64,000 bases of DNA, from positions 2,356,001 to 2,420,000 of the forward strand of contig NC_092410.1 of assembly GCF_009017415.1 (NCBI RefSeq), given 5' to 3'. The notes below the pieces were generated by a model. The model had not been told where the DNA came from, made no database searches, and saw only the letters and a program-made list of their open reading frames with translations. A program made the translations under genes and the position numbers. This DNA is from Aspergillus flavus (taxonomy: Eukaryota > Ascomycota > Eurotiomycetes > Eurotiales > Aspergillaceae). Positions 1 to 11,815 of this stretch are shown piece after piece (position 1 is the first letter of the stretch; each line of letters starts with the position of its first letter).

Positions 1-465
1 AAAGAAAGAAAAGAAAGGCAGAAGTTTCTACGAGGGTCTGTTGAATTACCCACCCGCACAGCCATTATCGACGCTGTTGTGGCTGGTTATGTTTACATTT
101 TAGTAAGCTGCTCGTAGATGGATTAGAAAGAAGGTCCAATTTATATGGTATAGACACTCATCATGTCAACTATTTATTTTAGATACGTATTGGTGCTCTT
201 TGGGTATCAATAATCTGGAACACTATTCGCCAGCTGGTTCAACAAGTGCCCGCATTGGAGCAAATTGTTCATCATTACCATGCAGAATGTCAAGTCTTCC
301 CGAACGGCGGCAGATCCATCGGGATGAGCTGAAATTATGGATAACTCTCTTGCCTGTAGTTCGTTTCTCACCTCGAGGAGCTCATGGGCACCAACAACAT
401 CTTCATTCGTTACTAGCCACGAACTACTCTCTTATCTCCTTCAAAGAAAAAAAACCCAGGCTATT
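1..465. other. left-edge spacer, no gene seen
   Basis: The stretch begins with an A/G-rich run (1-18). The open frames on the plus strand at 200-546 have no recognisable domain and lie partly antisense to the 3' end of the next gene. It probably holds the 3' flank of the NOP13-like gene and of a gene outside the window. Nothing specific is supported. Confidence 0.5.
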
Positions 466-1590
466 TCAATCGAACGTAGTCTTCTTTCCCTGAGACTCAA
501 CAATGGCACCACTAAGCTTTTGCACGGTTTCCTGGTCGTATCTTGAGTAATCCGTCCTTCCCTGCCTAGTCTTTGCAGATCGTGATCTTTGAGGTTGTCT
601 TCCGGTTGTATCCTGATCGTCGAACGGTTCTGTCCCACGAACATCTGTAGTTTGTGTTTTCTTGCCTTCGCCATCCTTCCCGAAGCGCTTTTTGTACCGT
701 GTTGTTGCATCTTCAGCAAACTCCATTCGCATACGCCGACCCATAATTTGGTTTACCCATACCCTTCTTTGTTTCAGCTTCTTAGGCTGCTTGTAATTTT
801 CGGAGTCAGACCCGGGTACTTCTTCATCTTCCTCATCTTCGTTAACCATAACAAAGCCTTTCACCGCTGCCTCTGCGGCTGTGAGGTCTTCGAATGTCAC
901 CCAGGCATAACCTTTACATTTCCCGGAGTCTTGAAATGTTGCTACTTGTACATGTGCAACCGGCCCACATTTTCCAAAATGTTCCTCGATGATCTCTTTC
1001 GTGGCATCAAAGCCAAGGTTGCCGACGAATATACGCTTGGAAGGAGGGTTACCAGAGGCCGCCCCAGCAACGCCAGTCTTCTGATTTTCCTGTTGCGACT
1101 TTTCTGGTCTACCAGCAAAGCTCTTTGCATCCTTTATAAGCACACGGCGCCCAGATAGGAGTTGTTCACTCAGTCCCAATGCCTCAGTCGTGGCCTTCTG
1201 GTTGGAGAAATCAACATATGCAAATCCTTTATTTTGAGCTTTCCCATTCTTTTCCGATGACTTGGGTAAATGTATTCGAGTGATCGTAGTATCCGTGAAG
1301 GAACAGTTGCTTGTAAAGAATTTGCGCAGGTCATCTTTAGTAATGGAAAACGCTAGGTTTCCAATCCAAATGCCATAGTCTGAGCGTTTCTTGGAATTTT
1401 CTTCGTGGTCTGCGGCGACTTCTGTCTGCTGTTCGCTAGTAGTAGGCTCTGGTGGAGCCTCGGCAGCTTTCTTCTTTGCTTTACGCAGAGCTTTTTTTGA
1501 TGCAGGTTCAGGAGCTGAGACGTCGATCTCGATCTCGGATACCTCTGGTAATTTTCGCTTTTTGTGGTTTGCTTCACCAATTGCAGACAT
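466..1590 (-). CDS. NOP13: NOP13-like nucleolar protein with two RRM domains
   Basis: Single exon, 374 residues. It is probably a nucleolar RNA-binding protein associated with pre-60S ribosome assembly, by similarity to yeast Nop13. Visible are a Lys-rich N-terminus (about 10-45); RRM1 at about 72-157 with RNP2 IWIGNL and RNP1 KGFAYVDF; and RRM2 at about 184-292 with IFVGNL and KGYAWVTF. RRM2 is interrupted by an acidic loop (about 250-265, EDEEDEE), and a basic tail ends in GKKTTFD. An upstream in-frame ATG at 1707 would add 39 hydrophobic residues that do not fit the family, so I start at 1590 (MSAIGEANHK). It is transcribed divergently from the Iec3 gene. Two-RRM architecture is certain; assignment to Nop13 rather than Nop12 rests on recalled similarity. 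Confidence 0.82.
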   Translation of the reverse strand: MSAIGEANHKKRKLPEVSEIEIDVSAPEPASKKALRKAKKKAAEAPPEPTTSEQQTEVAADHEENSKKRSDYGIWIGNLAFSITKDDLRKFFTSNCSFTDTTITRIHLPKSSEKNGKAQNKGFAYVDFSNQKATTEALGLSEQLLSGRRVLIKDAKSFAGRPEKSQQENQKTGVAGAASGNPPSKRIFVGNLGFDATKEIIEEHFGKCGPVAHVQVATFQDSGKCKGYAWVTFEDLTAAEAAVKGFVMVNEDEEDEEVPGSDSENYKQPKKLKQRRVWVNQIMGRRMRMEFAEDATTRYKKRFGKDGEGKKTQTTDVRGTEPFDDQDTTGRQPQRSRSAKTRQGRTDYSRYDQETVQKLSGAIVESQGKKTTFD

Positions 1591-2003
1591 TTTGTTTGCC
1601 AAATCCACGTGGCAAAAGGGGGGGGAAGATAAAAGGAAAAAAAGAAAGAAGAGAAAGAGGACGATGATCAGTAGTAATGTAACAAGCACTCGGTCAGATT
1701 GTGGCACGATCTACTAGTACCGCTCATTGTCGAGGGAAACTAAATTTCTATTTTTTTTTCTTTTTCCTTTCCCTCTTTTGACGGGCAGAAACATTCCGCC
1801 CGGATCACCCTTCAATCATTTGGCATTTGGTCCCATAAGGGCCTCTTGGCAACCCTGCCAGATCCCATAACCGCTTAACGCGCGATCAAAGTTATTACTA
1901 GGATTCATCAACTTACTCAACACCATTACATTATTATATTCGCGTGCTCGTGATAGTCACTACCTCTTTCAGTCAGAGTCAACACTATTTCTTCTATTAC
2001 ACC
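1591..2003. promoter_or_regulatory. shared divergent promoter of NOP13-like and IEC3 genes
   Basis: This 413 bp spacer separates two divergent start codons. A palindromic E-box CCACGTGG lies at 1605-1612, only about 15 bp upstream of the NOP13-like start and so probably in its leader. C/T-rich runs (around 1749-1780) precede the other gene. A G/A-rich run sits at 1618-1665. I saw no clear TATA box. Confidence 0.4.
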
Positions 2004-3171
2004 ATGTCTCAAGACGCAGATGAGGCCCAGTCCGTCGCTGAGAGCCTTCCTGATGCTCCCGCAGGTGCTCCTACCAAACAGTCATACCGGTCTTTTAAGT
2101 AGGCGCATCTGTTTACATCTTTATTCATAGCCGTATGCTAATCCTGTTCCTTCATAGGAAGAAGTTTGCCAAACTCAAAGTGAAATTCGAGCTGGGAATG
2201 AGAGAGAGCGAATCACTTATCCGGGAGGAGTTGCGCATACAAGATCTCTCAAAGAGAATACAGGAACAGAATGAGTGTGTTTCCAATCTATCTTTTCGTC
2301 ATGTGCGACCCATATAATAATGCTGTGTAGCCAGCTTCTAGAAGCTCTTCTCGAATTTAACGACAGTATATATATCTCACCGGACCTACGGTACGATTTG
2401 AATGCTCCCGGAGATGATCTGTTCCCCCCAACTCCTAAAAGAGAACTCTCGCCCTCACACAACGATCCTTCCTTGGCTAGCTCCATGCTCAGAAATGCTA
2501 AAACGGACCTGGCACTTGGTCATATGAAGGTTGAGCATTATTGTGACCTGGAGAATTCTGTGAAACGGAACGAAGTCTTTGCGCCGCGCATGCGGTATAC
2601 CTCGTTGATAAGGATTCCCCATACGCTCCCTCAACCAGAAGAAAATCAATCCGAAAATATTATTTCTGAACATAGCCTTGGGTTCTTCACACCTGAACAC
2701 GAAAATGAGTATTACCTAGCTACCGACGCCAAACTAGGTGATACGTCAGCACTCATGCAACTGAATGATATCCCTGAGAAACTTTCCTTCGTCGAACGAG
2801 AGAGAGAGGCTGCATTGCGAAATCCAATCTCGGTTTACAATTGGTTGCGAAGGAACCAACCGCATATTTTCTTACAAGACAATGAGAACGCTTCCGAGAA
2901 GTCTGCCTCTCGGCCATCGAATTTGCGTACGTCCAAGAAAGCAGCCCTCAACCAGTCGCGGAAGGACGAAGATCTCCATGACGATGACAGTATCTTAATG
3001 GATATTGGACACGGATCAGGAGGCTCTAAGGGCAAACGCAAGCGCGAAGAAGACGTTGGCAATAAATTCAAAGGTAGTAGCAGCAACAGGTCAAGTCGGA
3101 AAAAGAAAGACGATGGCAGCTCTAACGTCGTCAAGCGTTCGTCTAAGAGAACATCGGGGGTAGGTGCCTGA
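2004..3171 (+). CDS. iec3: INO80 chromatin-remodelling complex subunit Iec3
   Basis: Three exons, 2004-2098, 2158-2274 and 2331-3171; introns of 59 and 56 nt; 350 residues. The conserved part is N-terminal (about residues 30-80): KKFAKLKVKFELGMRESE, then LIREELRIQDLSKRIQEQND, then QLLEALLEF. This is the helical signature of the IEC3/Ies3 family, which in fission yeast is a subunit of the INO80 nucleosome remodeller. The junction GA|C gives Asp and joins the coiled-coil-like helix smoothly, which supports the second intron. The rest is acidic and Ser-rich, and the C-terminus is strongly basic (KRKR, RKKK, KRSSKR), consistent with nuclear localisation or DNA contact. The 3' neighbour is Rrp4 in the same direction, 860 bp away. 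Confidence 0.8.
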
Positions 3172-4034
3172 AAGCTCACTCCTTTCATCCTATACATGTA
3201 TTAATAGTGTTGGCTTTTTGTAATTTTTCTCAATCTCTTCTTCCGCTGCATTGATTTGTTGGGGTGTTACTGAGGAAGTCTTGAAAGATGGATAGCACCA
3301 GCTCATCAGAATAATACGGGGAATAGTGTTCAACATTGCCCGAGTCTAATCATGATTATCTGTTCTGTGTCAAGGTTGCGGGCCATGGCTGTACCTATCT
3401 TCCATGGTCTACTTTATGTCAAGATCATTGAGACATGCTTTCGTTGTCCTACCACTTACTTCCTATAGTTGACTTAGCCATTCTCCTTTCTTCCTTAGTT
3501 TTTTGTTCTTGGAAGCTAAATCTCTGAGCTAAGGATCCTTTTCTGAGATTGAATATGGCACCAACACTGTCACTTTAGGTGTAATAAGTAAGTCCATGCA
3601 TATGACCAAGGCACATCCCGCTGAATAAAGCACATGACAGCATAACTTTCGAACGCTACAGTGTAAGTAGGGAACGTTTGTTTTGTGCGGCCGTCAGGTT
3701 CTATTGAATTTTTAATTATATAGCTTTCTCTTTCCTTTCTCACTCTATCATTAATTTTCCTTAAGAAAAAAAAATCTATTAAATATATGTCATTTCCCCG
3801 TTCCCTTCTGTAAAGAAAAGTGGGCGTAAACGATAGTTTTTCGAACCCGATTTCAACATCTATGATTGCATAAATATCAAGTCTCCACACCAAGTTTGTC
3901 ATGTTTGCTCCGTACACAGAAAGCCTTTCTGACCAACATAATGTTAGAATCCTTCCATATCAACATGTCACCATATACCATACTCTATGAATGTATTGAC
4001 AGTCAGACATCCGGCAGTTGAGAATTTTAAGAGA
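3172..4034. other. spacer between iec3 and rrp4
   Basis: It holds the iec3 3' flank and the rrp4 5' flank. The sequence is AT-rich with many stops in all frames. A frame on the minus strand (3570-3917) shows no domain or codon bias. An in-frame ATG at 3987 belongs to the rrp4 frame (see that entry). Confidence 0.45.
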
Positions 4035-5283
4035 ATGGCTATTACAATTCTTCCCCCAGTGGTCGACCATGTCGACATATGCCCCTCGGATTCAGACATG
4101 GATTCCATGTCCGTGGACTCGGACGGAGGAGTAGACCTAGCAACAGGAAGGACATCAAGACCGAGCAAAAGACCTCGCTTAGTGGAAGGAACAGATATTA
4201 CGTCAGGAGTGGTTACGCCTGGAGAAATCGTGACAGATGATCCACAATGGATGAGGTTGGTCCCATAAGGGGTTCCAGATGCGTTACCGTTTGTACTTCA
4301 TGGGCACACATTGACAGGCATACAGAGGACATGGTACCTACATAAATCCCCTTTCGACCTCCATAATTGCTACGGTCGCCGGTACTGTTCAAAAGACCAA
4401 CAAACTTCTTTCTGTACAACCGCTTCGAGCTCGTTACACTCCAGAAATAGGTGACCTTGTTGTGGGGCGCATTGTTGAAGTTCAATCCAGACGATGGAAA
4501 GTAGACGTTGCTGCTCCGCTCCTTGCACAGCTCCCACTGTCTGCGATCAATCTCCCGGGCGGTATCTTGCGTCGACGAACGAGCGCCGATGAACTACAGA
4601 TCAGAACTTTCTTCAGTGAAGGTGACCTGGTAGTCGCAGAAGTTCAGACTGTACATTCTGATGGTGCAGCTTCACTACATACGCGGTCTTTGAAATACGG
4701 AAAACTCAGGAATGGGGTTTTTCTCGCCGTGACCGGGACGGGTGGAAGTGGAGCTTCAAGTTCGATGGTAAAAGGAGGAGTTGGCTCTGGACCTATCCCT
4801 GCAGGAGCGATGGGCGCTTCAGGCACGGGAGGAGTAGTTCGGTCTCGGAGACAGGTGTGGACAGTCAACACCGCTAATGGAGGTGGCGATGTGGATGTCA
4901 TACTTGGAGTTAACGGATATATCTGGATCTCTAAACATGCCGATGATACCGCTGCCGCGTGTTCCACTACGGATAGCGTGTCGATAACCCGCATGGAGGA
5001 GATGGTGTCGAGCTCTATATACTCCAGTCAAAACGATGACATCCCGCCTCAAACAAGGCGAGAAATTGCACGACTAGCGCAGTGTATCCGAGTTCTTGTT
5101 CAAGGGGGAGTGCGGGTTGATGAAGAGACCGTGATGAGTGCATATGAGGCTAGCCTACAAGTGGATTTAGAGGTTGGTGACGATGACGATGACGACGACG
5201 ACGATCGGAGAAGAGAAGGGAGAGAGTATCTTGAGGGGAACAAAGCGCGGAGAATACTGGAATTGGTTTTGGAACGCAACTAG
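4035..5283 (+). CDS. rrp4: exosome complex RNA-binding subunit Rrp4
   Basis: Two exons, 4035-4255 and 4326-5283; intron 70 nt; 392 residues. Rrp4 is one of the three S1/KH cap proteins of the RNA exosome, guiding RNA into the barrel for 3'-5' processing. The N-terminal extension is acidic with a basic RPSKRPR patch. The motif GHGTY follows the intron. The S1 domain begins near residue 110 ([13 protein letters not shown]), and the KH domain includes [16 protein letters not shown] near 255-270. Two oddities are a Gly/Ser/Ala-rich insertion between S1 and KH (about residues 210-248) and an Asp run near 360-370. I start at 4035 (MAITILPP); ATG 3987 in the same frame would add 16 residues and cannot be excluded. 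Confidence 0.9.
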
Positions 5284-6164
5284 ATTTCGGTTTTGGGATG
5301 GCTTCTTGTATGTCTGCGGCAAACACCAAAAAAAAAAAAAAAATCAATAAATAAATACATAAAAAGAGAGAGCGAAGACCTAGATACCCCAGGGTAATGG
5401 ACTATTCTAACGAGCTGTACAGTCATGATTTCTCTAGGCTACATATGATTGAGATGGCATGTCGACCACTTCGTACTAATCTATATTAACAGTCTGGTGG
5501 ATGCCGCGAACTGGACATTTTTATTTTGACAAAAGAAGATAAGCCAGGCCCCGCATCACGTGGAGATAACCAGTGGAATCATTGGTGGCATGGGTTTAGA
5601 GAGAGAGGTTGGACGGGATCAAAGAGTGATCAAGTGTGTCTGGATAACCGAACAGGATAACATAGGATCAGCTGATTGGGAATGGGGGATTCTTACAATC
5701 TGAATGGCTATGGTAAATAAGTCAAGTGCCTGAGGTGAACTTGACGGAAGTTAATACAAAAATGAAAATAAAAAAAAAAATAAAAAAAATCAAATCAAAT
5801 CAAATCAAATCACGGGGCCACTCTATCAGATATGGTATTCGCCGCCTGCTGGATTTAAAAGACTCTTTTCATTTCTTCATGTCTCCCAGCGTCTGAGCCC
5901 TCCAATACCTTTGTATCTTCCTACCTGAAGACGTGTTATACCATGAACTTTGTCTCCGAGAAATTATTCCTATTGTCAACTATTTCCATACCTCTCGCAT
6001 AGCCCTACTTTGGCCGACACTATTCTACTGCAGCATATTACGGCTACCCTCGCGGTCTCTATTCATATTCTCTTTTTTGTCCCCAAATCTTTAGCATCTC
6101 TTCTTGCCCTTTTACGGAACATACTTCGTCTGAATCAGCGATTGCTTAATCTCAAGGGTCAAAC
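5284..6164. other. spacer between rrp4 and IFRD gene, with AAATC tandem repeat
   Basis: It holds a long A-run after rrp4 (5327-5343), an A-rich stretch and a short (AAATC) tandem repeat at about 5786-5812. A C/T-rich leader precedes the next gene. The small frames here look random. Confidence 0.5.
5786..5812. repeat. (AAATC)n microsatellite
   Basis: About five perfect copies of AAATC follow an A-rich run. Simple repeat in an intergenic position. Confidence 0.85.
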
Positions 6165-7745
6165 ATGCCTGATCTTCGTCGTCAGGTCTTGGAGAGTGGT
6201 AAAACCATCTCTCGCAAAGCTGCTTCGCGTGAAGGTTCTCGCCGCACTTCGCGCACAAACTCTGCGCAAAATTCCCACCAATCTTCTCGAAATGCAAGCA
6301 GGCATCCGTCCGACGAGGAGGACTCTGGGAATCTTAGTGATGACACCGCGTTGAGGTGAGTTTGTCGTTTGCCTTTTACAACTCTTTGTGTTCCTGTTCC
6401 CATCACTAGTGGCGGAATGATGTCATTGGTGTTAGGAGAAGGGGGGGGGAAAGAAATAATAGTAATAATAATAAATCGGAGGTTACTAATGGTCAATCCA
6501 CTCATTAGCATTGGCTCGCTGGACGATTTGACAGATAACCCTGAGGTTGACAGCAACAATTGGGCTCAAGAGCTCCGCGATGTCATTCAAGAAATCGGGG
6601 ACCGCAAACGTAGCAGCGTACAGAGCCGCGAAGAATGCTACGCTGCATTCTGTCGTCTGCTGAAATGCCACTATGTCGAGGAACACGTTCGAAGTAGCCT
6701 CGACGAACTTTTAGACGCCTTTTGCCGGAGCATCAAACTTGAATCCAGTGTGCGTGAGACTACCTTGGCATTGCGAGCGCTTGAACTCCTTGTCATCACC
6801 GTGTTCGAAGACACCAATTATAGAAATGTTGAACCTATACTTACTCGAACTATTCGAGACTCGACATCCAATCTTGTTAAGGCTGCTGCTATTCATTGTC
6901 TAGGCGCATGCGCTATTTTCGGGGGTGCAGGAGAGGATGGGATCCTAGACCAGATGACATTCTTCCTGGACATTGCAGCTTCTGATGGGCAGTCAATCGA
7001 TGCTGCCGACGACCCGAGCAGTGTCACCGCGGCTCTCCAGGAATGGGGCGTTTTGGCCGTTGAGATAGAAGACCTCGAAGGTGAAAGCGAAGAAGCAATT
7101 CAAATCTTCATGGACCAGTTAAACAGCAGTGAGTCACCTGTCCAAATCGCAGCGGGTGAAAACATCGCATTACTATACGAAAAGAGTTACACCCCCCAAG
7201 AGGATGATGACGACGAGAATAGCGAGCACGACACAGACGATGAATCTTTGGACGATCGACAGGGCCCTAAATTGATTAAGCGCTACGATGCATACCATAA
7301 TACTCACGAGCTCGAGCAGCAACTTCAATCACTAGCCACGGTACATAACAAGCGCATCAGTAAGAAAGATAAAAAGAACCTACACAGCAATTTCGTTTCG
7401 ATTTTGACCACCGTTGAGGACCCTCGTCGAGGTCCGATGTACAACACAGCCATCGATCAAGAGACCAATCGACATTACGGAAGCAAGCTGACGGTGAAGA
7501 TCGGCCGCCAGGGTGTGATGAACATCGATCGGTGGTGGAAATGGATTCGGCTGAATTCACTCCGCCGGATTCTTCAGGGAGGTTTTGCGGTGCATTACTA
7601 TCAGGGCAACCGAGCTGTGTTGGACAGTCTCCCGGTCATGGTTCGCCAGCCTACGCCTGCTGACCGGGGGGCAGCAAAGAAGACTGTGAAGTCGCGGAAT
7701 AGTCGACGGTGGGCTGTCCATGAGCAATCGGACGAGGAATACTAG
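6165..7745 (+). CDS. IFRD-family (interferon-related developmental regulator) protein
   Basis: Two exons, 6165-6355 and 6509-7745; intron 153 nt; 475 residues. IFRD proteins are alpha-helical ARM-like repeat proteins. The animal members act in transcriptional co-regulation and have been linked to ribosomes; the fungal function is little known. The N-terminus is Ser/Arg-rich (about 10-50). Helical repeats follow from IGSLDDLTD onward, with RKRSSVQSREECYAAFCRLL and VRETTLALRALELLVITV typical of the family. A strongly acidic linker (QEDDDDENSEHDTDDE, around residue 300) precedes the conserved C-terminal block with RISKKDKK and WWKWIRLNSLRRIL. The intron contains a short G run and AT-rich triplets. 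Family assignment is firm, cellular role is not. Confidence 0.85.
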
Positions 7746-8140
7746 TTTCAGTCGGCCAGCTTTCGTTATAACACTTCTGGTCAGCTGGCTAAACATATAT
7801 GATACACGAAGATGCGCAAAGAATCATGTTGGCTACGTTCTTAGTCATTTCTGTTAATGTATATTCATGCCCTCTTTTTCTTTGGCTAGTTCAATTTGCA
7901 AGCAATCGTTGATAAGATTATGTTCGAATTCATAGGGTCTTCGTTCTGTAGGCATAACATCTACCCTAGGAAAACCATCTACGTGGTATAATTGTCTTTA
8001 TTTTCGAGAAGGACGTTGTACGACTGTATAGATAGATGGCCATTACGGCCCCAGTTATTGTGATCAGATCATAATGACATGACTATATACGAAACGGACA
8101 TACATACATACGCGCTAATTTCAATGTACGAAAAATCAAG
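7746..8140. other. convergent 3' spacer
   Basis: 395 bp between two convergent genes (IFRD family and Osh3-type). It is AT-rich 3' flank. No gene or repeat is seen. Confidence 0.6.
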
Positions 8141-11133
8141 TTATGTCTCAAACACTGGAACCACGCCGGTCCAATTCCCTTTCGACCGTTCTTCCCAATA
8201 TCCCTCTTTACCCGACTTTAGACGCCACACGACTTCGCCTTCATTTCCGACAAGATCATCGTCCACTCGGGTAAACCACCTTGGATTCCACGTTTGACCT
8301 GCTGATTCCATCTCGCGGCGGCGAGCACGTTGAGATTCTTCCAGCTTAACCTTAACCTCTTCTGCCTGGTCAACGTCGCCGTCTTCCAAGGCCCGTTGGT
8401 CGGGGCGGAGACGCGAGTCCGTTGGTGGAAGCTTATGGTCTTCGATTGGAGTGATCTCGTTGAGGGTGGCTGCGAATACAGTGAGGCCGTAGTGCTTCGG
8501 TGCGTTGGGAACCAACGGTCCGGCATTCCACACAGGTGCTGTGGCAGAGCCGTTCTTGGTCATCTGGAGAGAGGTGGTCCAGGTACCCGTCAGCCCGAGA
8601 GGCAGCTCACGACCGCTAGAGTCCAGTGTTTTCGTGACGACCTCCTCACTGCGGCCCGAGAACATGCCCCCTGCCTTGAAAGCCGACACAGTTTTCTGCC
8701 CAGTCGTCTCGTTCACAACCGACATTTCGCCAACAGGCTCAGAATATTTCTCACCAGCGATGATGTTGCGCAGGAAAGATGTGGCATTTGACCAACTAAA
8801 ATGCTCACCGGTCGTATGTAGCGTTAACCTCATCTTTCCTTCGGTCACAATTTCTGCAGATTTCCCCCAGAACTTCTGTGTTGGCATGGGGGATTGCGCA
8901 ACACTCCAATCCTTACCATCCGCTTGGTAGGCTAGTTGCACGGGTCTGTGGGAAACTTTCTCCGCAATGAATCGATATCCGAGATCTTCGCGGACAAGCT
9001 CGTATGTCTCTCCTAGCATGGGATTGAAGGGCTTCCGGATTGACCGCTCCTTGACCCGGTTGCAGGACAGTGACGAGAGTGCGTAGGCAGTCACATATAG
9101 AAGCCGTTCAACTGCATCGGAAGCGCTAGCGGCATGGTCTAGAAGTACAGAATACTCCATCACCTCGGCCGCACGTTGTAACAAGGAAAACGGCTCGTTA
9201 GAGGACACTGGCATCGAAATTTGGGAAAGGTCTTTACCAACGTTCTTGCGAAGAAACCCGATCAAACTGGGAGGCATGACTGTCGGAGCGGGAATGTTCG
9301 AACGACGAGTGACTTTGCTAAGCGGCAAAGGTGTGAGTGACTTAGGTTTCGCAGGAAACAGCGGGGCGTATCGATCACCCTGAGGCGTCGGAGTCTCAGA
9401 GACTTCATCCTCACTGTCCGACGGCGCATCGTCCACTACAACTTTATCCTCTGCCTGCCGGGCAGTAGCATCGCTAAAGTCATTTGCCCCTTCATCGTCA
9501 CTATCACCCTTTATTTTTAACAACGGGGACGAACTGCCTCCGTCGACAGCATCGAAGAACTCCTGGGACACGTCTGATTCCATGCTGAGTCGCGACTGGG
9601 TTGTTAGGCCTGGTGGATGTCGTCGATGTTTGCTTTCCGCAATCAGGGTCGAGAATTCGGCGACGGCACTGTCTAGATCGTGTAGCACGGCCATAAGATG
9701 GTCATGTACCTCTTCCATCTGATCTGGGTGGCTGGTGATGCTGCTCGGTTTACGGTCACCCGAGAGCGAGGCAGTGTCTCCGGAGGATGGGCCTGGCACC
9801 ACTAGTTGCGTGGAGGAGGGTGTCATCGTCGCGCGTTTGACTCCACCCAGTTGGGAACTTCCACTGGCCTTCCGTTTCCAGAAGGGGCGTCTCTCGCGTG
9901 CCTCCATAGACTCCTCGCCATTTGCCTCGGGATGTGGGCTTGGTGACCGACCGCGAGGCCGCTCGGGAGCACCGTAACCCAGGTATTTTGGATCCGTGTC
10001 TTTTGCTAACCGGCGTACAGCATCCCTGGACCCGGATATCTTACTCACGAGGCTCTCAACCTGCGCCCATTCCCGCGCTTCCGCAGCATTGGTGAGAACA
10101 CGCTGTGACGGTACGCGCAGCAGGGGCTCGGGATGGCTCTCTTCTGCCGCCGGGGTCTTGGAGGAGGATGCTCGTTCCAAAGCCCTCTTCCATGAGATGA
10201 ATTCTTGGTCATTGCTGGCCCTAAGGTGCCAAACCTCAGTGCCGGAGTCAATTGAAATCTCGCGTGAGTTCTCGTTACACGCGACGGCTGCTAAGTTTAG
10301 AGGGATGGAGCCGCGTAAGGCAGATGAATTCGGATCGTGATAATAAGACAATGTAGATGATGTGAAATCCAGAGAAAAGAATCTTCTCGCCCAGCCCTGG
10401 TGACGCTTCCTTCGCCGCTTCTGTAAGATACCGGTGTGAACTGAGGCCGGATCGGTGTTGATGGATGGCGGTAGAACCTTCGCGGAGCTGTTTCCTCGTA
10501 TCCTCGAAGCCAGTGGCTTTCCAGATTCCGAGGAGTCGGTTCCACGAGACGGTAGGACTGCGTGTGGTACTGGTGCCGACTGTGGGGGCAAGGCTGTTGG
10601 GTAGGTAAGTAGCACGAGAGTCACAGTCTTGGAGATCTGTTTGGAAAAGGTATTGTCAAAGACGAGCGCGTAATTTCCACCCTCATTCGCAGGCACATCG
10701 TAGGTGCCCTTGACGATCTTGTCAGCTTCACATTTGCCTATCCATTGAATTTGCTTTAATCCGATGCCCGTTAGTCGTTCAATGATCGGCGTGGAAGCGT
10801 TTTGTCGGGAGTTAGCATTCAGAGCGGTGGTTGGGAGGTTTTCGTTCGAGTCCGTGCTGTGCGAGTCGGCAGGGGGCAAATTGTTGGATCCCAGGACGGC
10901 CGAATGGCCCGGGTGCTTGAAGATGCCAAAGTTGAGAGACTTCCTATGCGGCTGAATGCTCCAGGAGATAGTATGACCAGGTTTAACATTAACCCAACGA
11001 ACAAAGTAGGACTAGAAAAAAGAAAGAACAAAGATGGCCGCAATCACTGGTTAGTCGAGGGTTCCGTAAGTGCGTCATTTCGTCACATCCCCCTTACCTT
11101 GCTGTGGATCTCCAACTCCTCCATGGCCGCCAT
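8141..11133 (-). CDS. osh3: Osh3-type oxysterol-binding protein (GOLD-PH-FFAT-ORD)
   Basis: Two exons, 11133-11098 (36 nt) and 11011-8141; intron 86 nt; 968 residues. A lipid-transfer protein expected at ER-plasma membrane contact sites. The order is: an N-terminal GOLD-like domain (about 5-150, SYFVRWVNVKPGHTISWSIQ); a PH domain (about 204-296, GILQKRRRKRHQGWARRFFSL); a disordered Ser-rich linker with a FFAT motif EFFDAVD (about 496-502) for VAP/Scs2 binding; and the OSBP-related domain (about 590-960) with NPMLGETYEL. The usual EQVSHHPP signature reads EKVSHRPV (about 696-703), with Arg for the second His. The tiny first exon was placed because the upstream frame gives the GOLD start after a TAG acceptor. 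Initiation at the second Met, three codons later, is possible. Confidence 0.9.
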
Positions 11134-11815
11134 GGCTGCGCAAAGTAGGCAACGGGGCCAGGTAGGCAATCACTTCGTCAGTGAAATCGAGAGGGGGAGG
11201 TGACTTGATCCCCGCCAAGCTGAAGGATAAATGGGGAGAAGGGAGGGTCAAATGCGTTAAATCAAAACCAAAACAATGGACTTCAATGCGCCCGTCGGTG
11301 GGTGAGAATGATGAATTGACCGTCGACCGGTCATTGAATAGCCCCGTAAGGCAGACGGGGTAAGATCTATAAATAGGAAATCCAAGGGTCAGGGGGAAAA
11401 GGGTCCGAGGAATTGATTCTTCGTAGGAGTGGCCGAGACGAGAGTGCGGAGTAGTTGCAAGTTGAGAAGTTGAGCCTCCGAGAACCACCGAACGTTCACA
11501 TGTTCAGCCTGGTCGATCCCTGCTCACTCACTTCCTTAAATGCCGATGCCGACAACGACCCTAGGTACATCTCCTTTCATGCTATGCGTCTGCAATTTCT
11601 AAATACGATGATCTGGGGTTATCCTCCCAATGCAAAATGTTCCATCTTTTCTGCCCGCAATTCCAAAAGAAAAGAAAAAGAAACAAAAGAAAGGAAAAGA
11701 CCTCAAGAATTCTCAACACCATCCGAGTTCATGAAAGGATATTACACAGTATACAGGAGAATACAGAAAGAAAGATAAAATAAATATGAAAACAGTAGAG
11801 AAGTCCCCTCCACCT
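11134..11815. promoter_or_regulatory. osh3 promoter and spt6 3' flank
   Basis: It holds the 5' flank of osh3 and the 3' flank of spt6, both on the minus strand. A palindromic TATA-like sequence CTATAAATAG lies at 11367-11376, about 235 bp upstream of the osh3 start, and is a candidate core promoter. An A/G-rich run (11668-11700) lies closer to spt6. No gene seen. Confidence 0.4.

Noticed and set aside
1591..1707. 39-residue hydrophobic N-terminal extension of the NOP13-like protein
   Set aside because: A run of Leu/Phe/Ile encoded by the C/T-rich leader; it does not fit a nucleolar protein, and a better start is at 1590.
8330..8930. plus-strand open frames antisense to osh3
   Set aside because: They mirror the high-quality coding frame on the minus strand, have no domain and lie wholly inside the ORD region.
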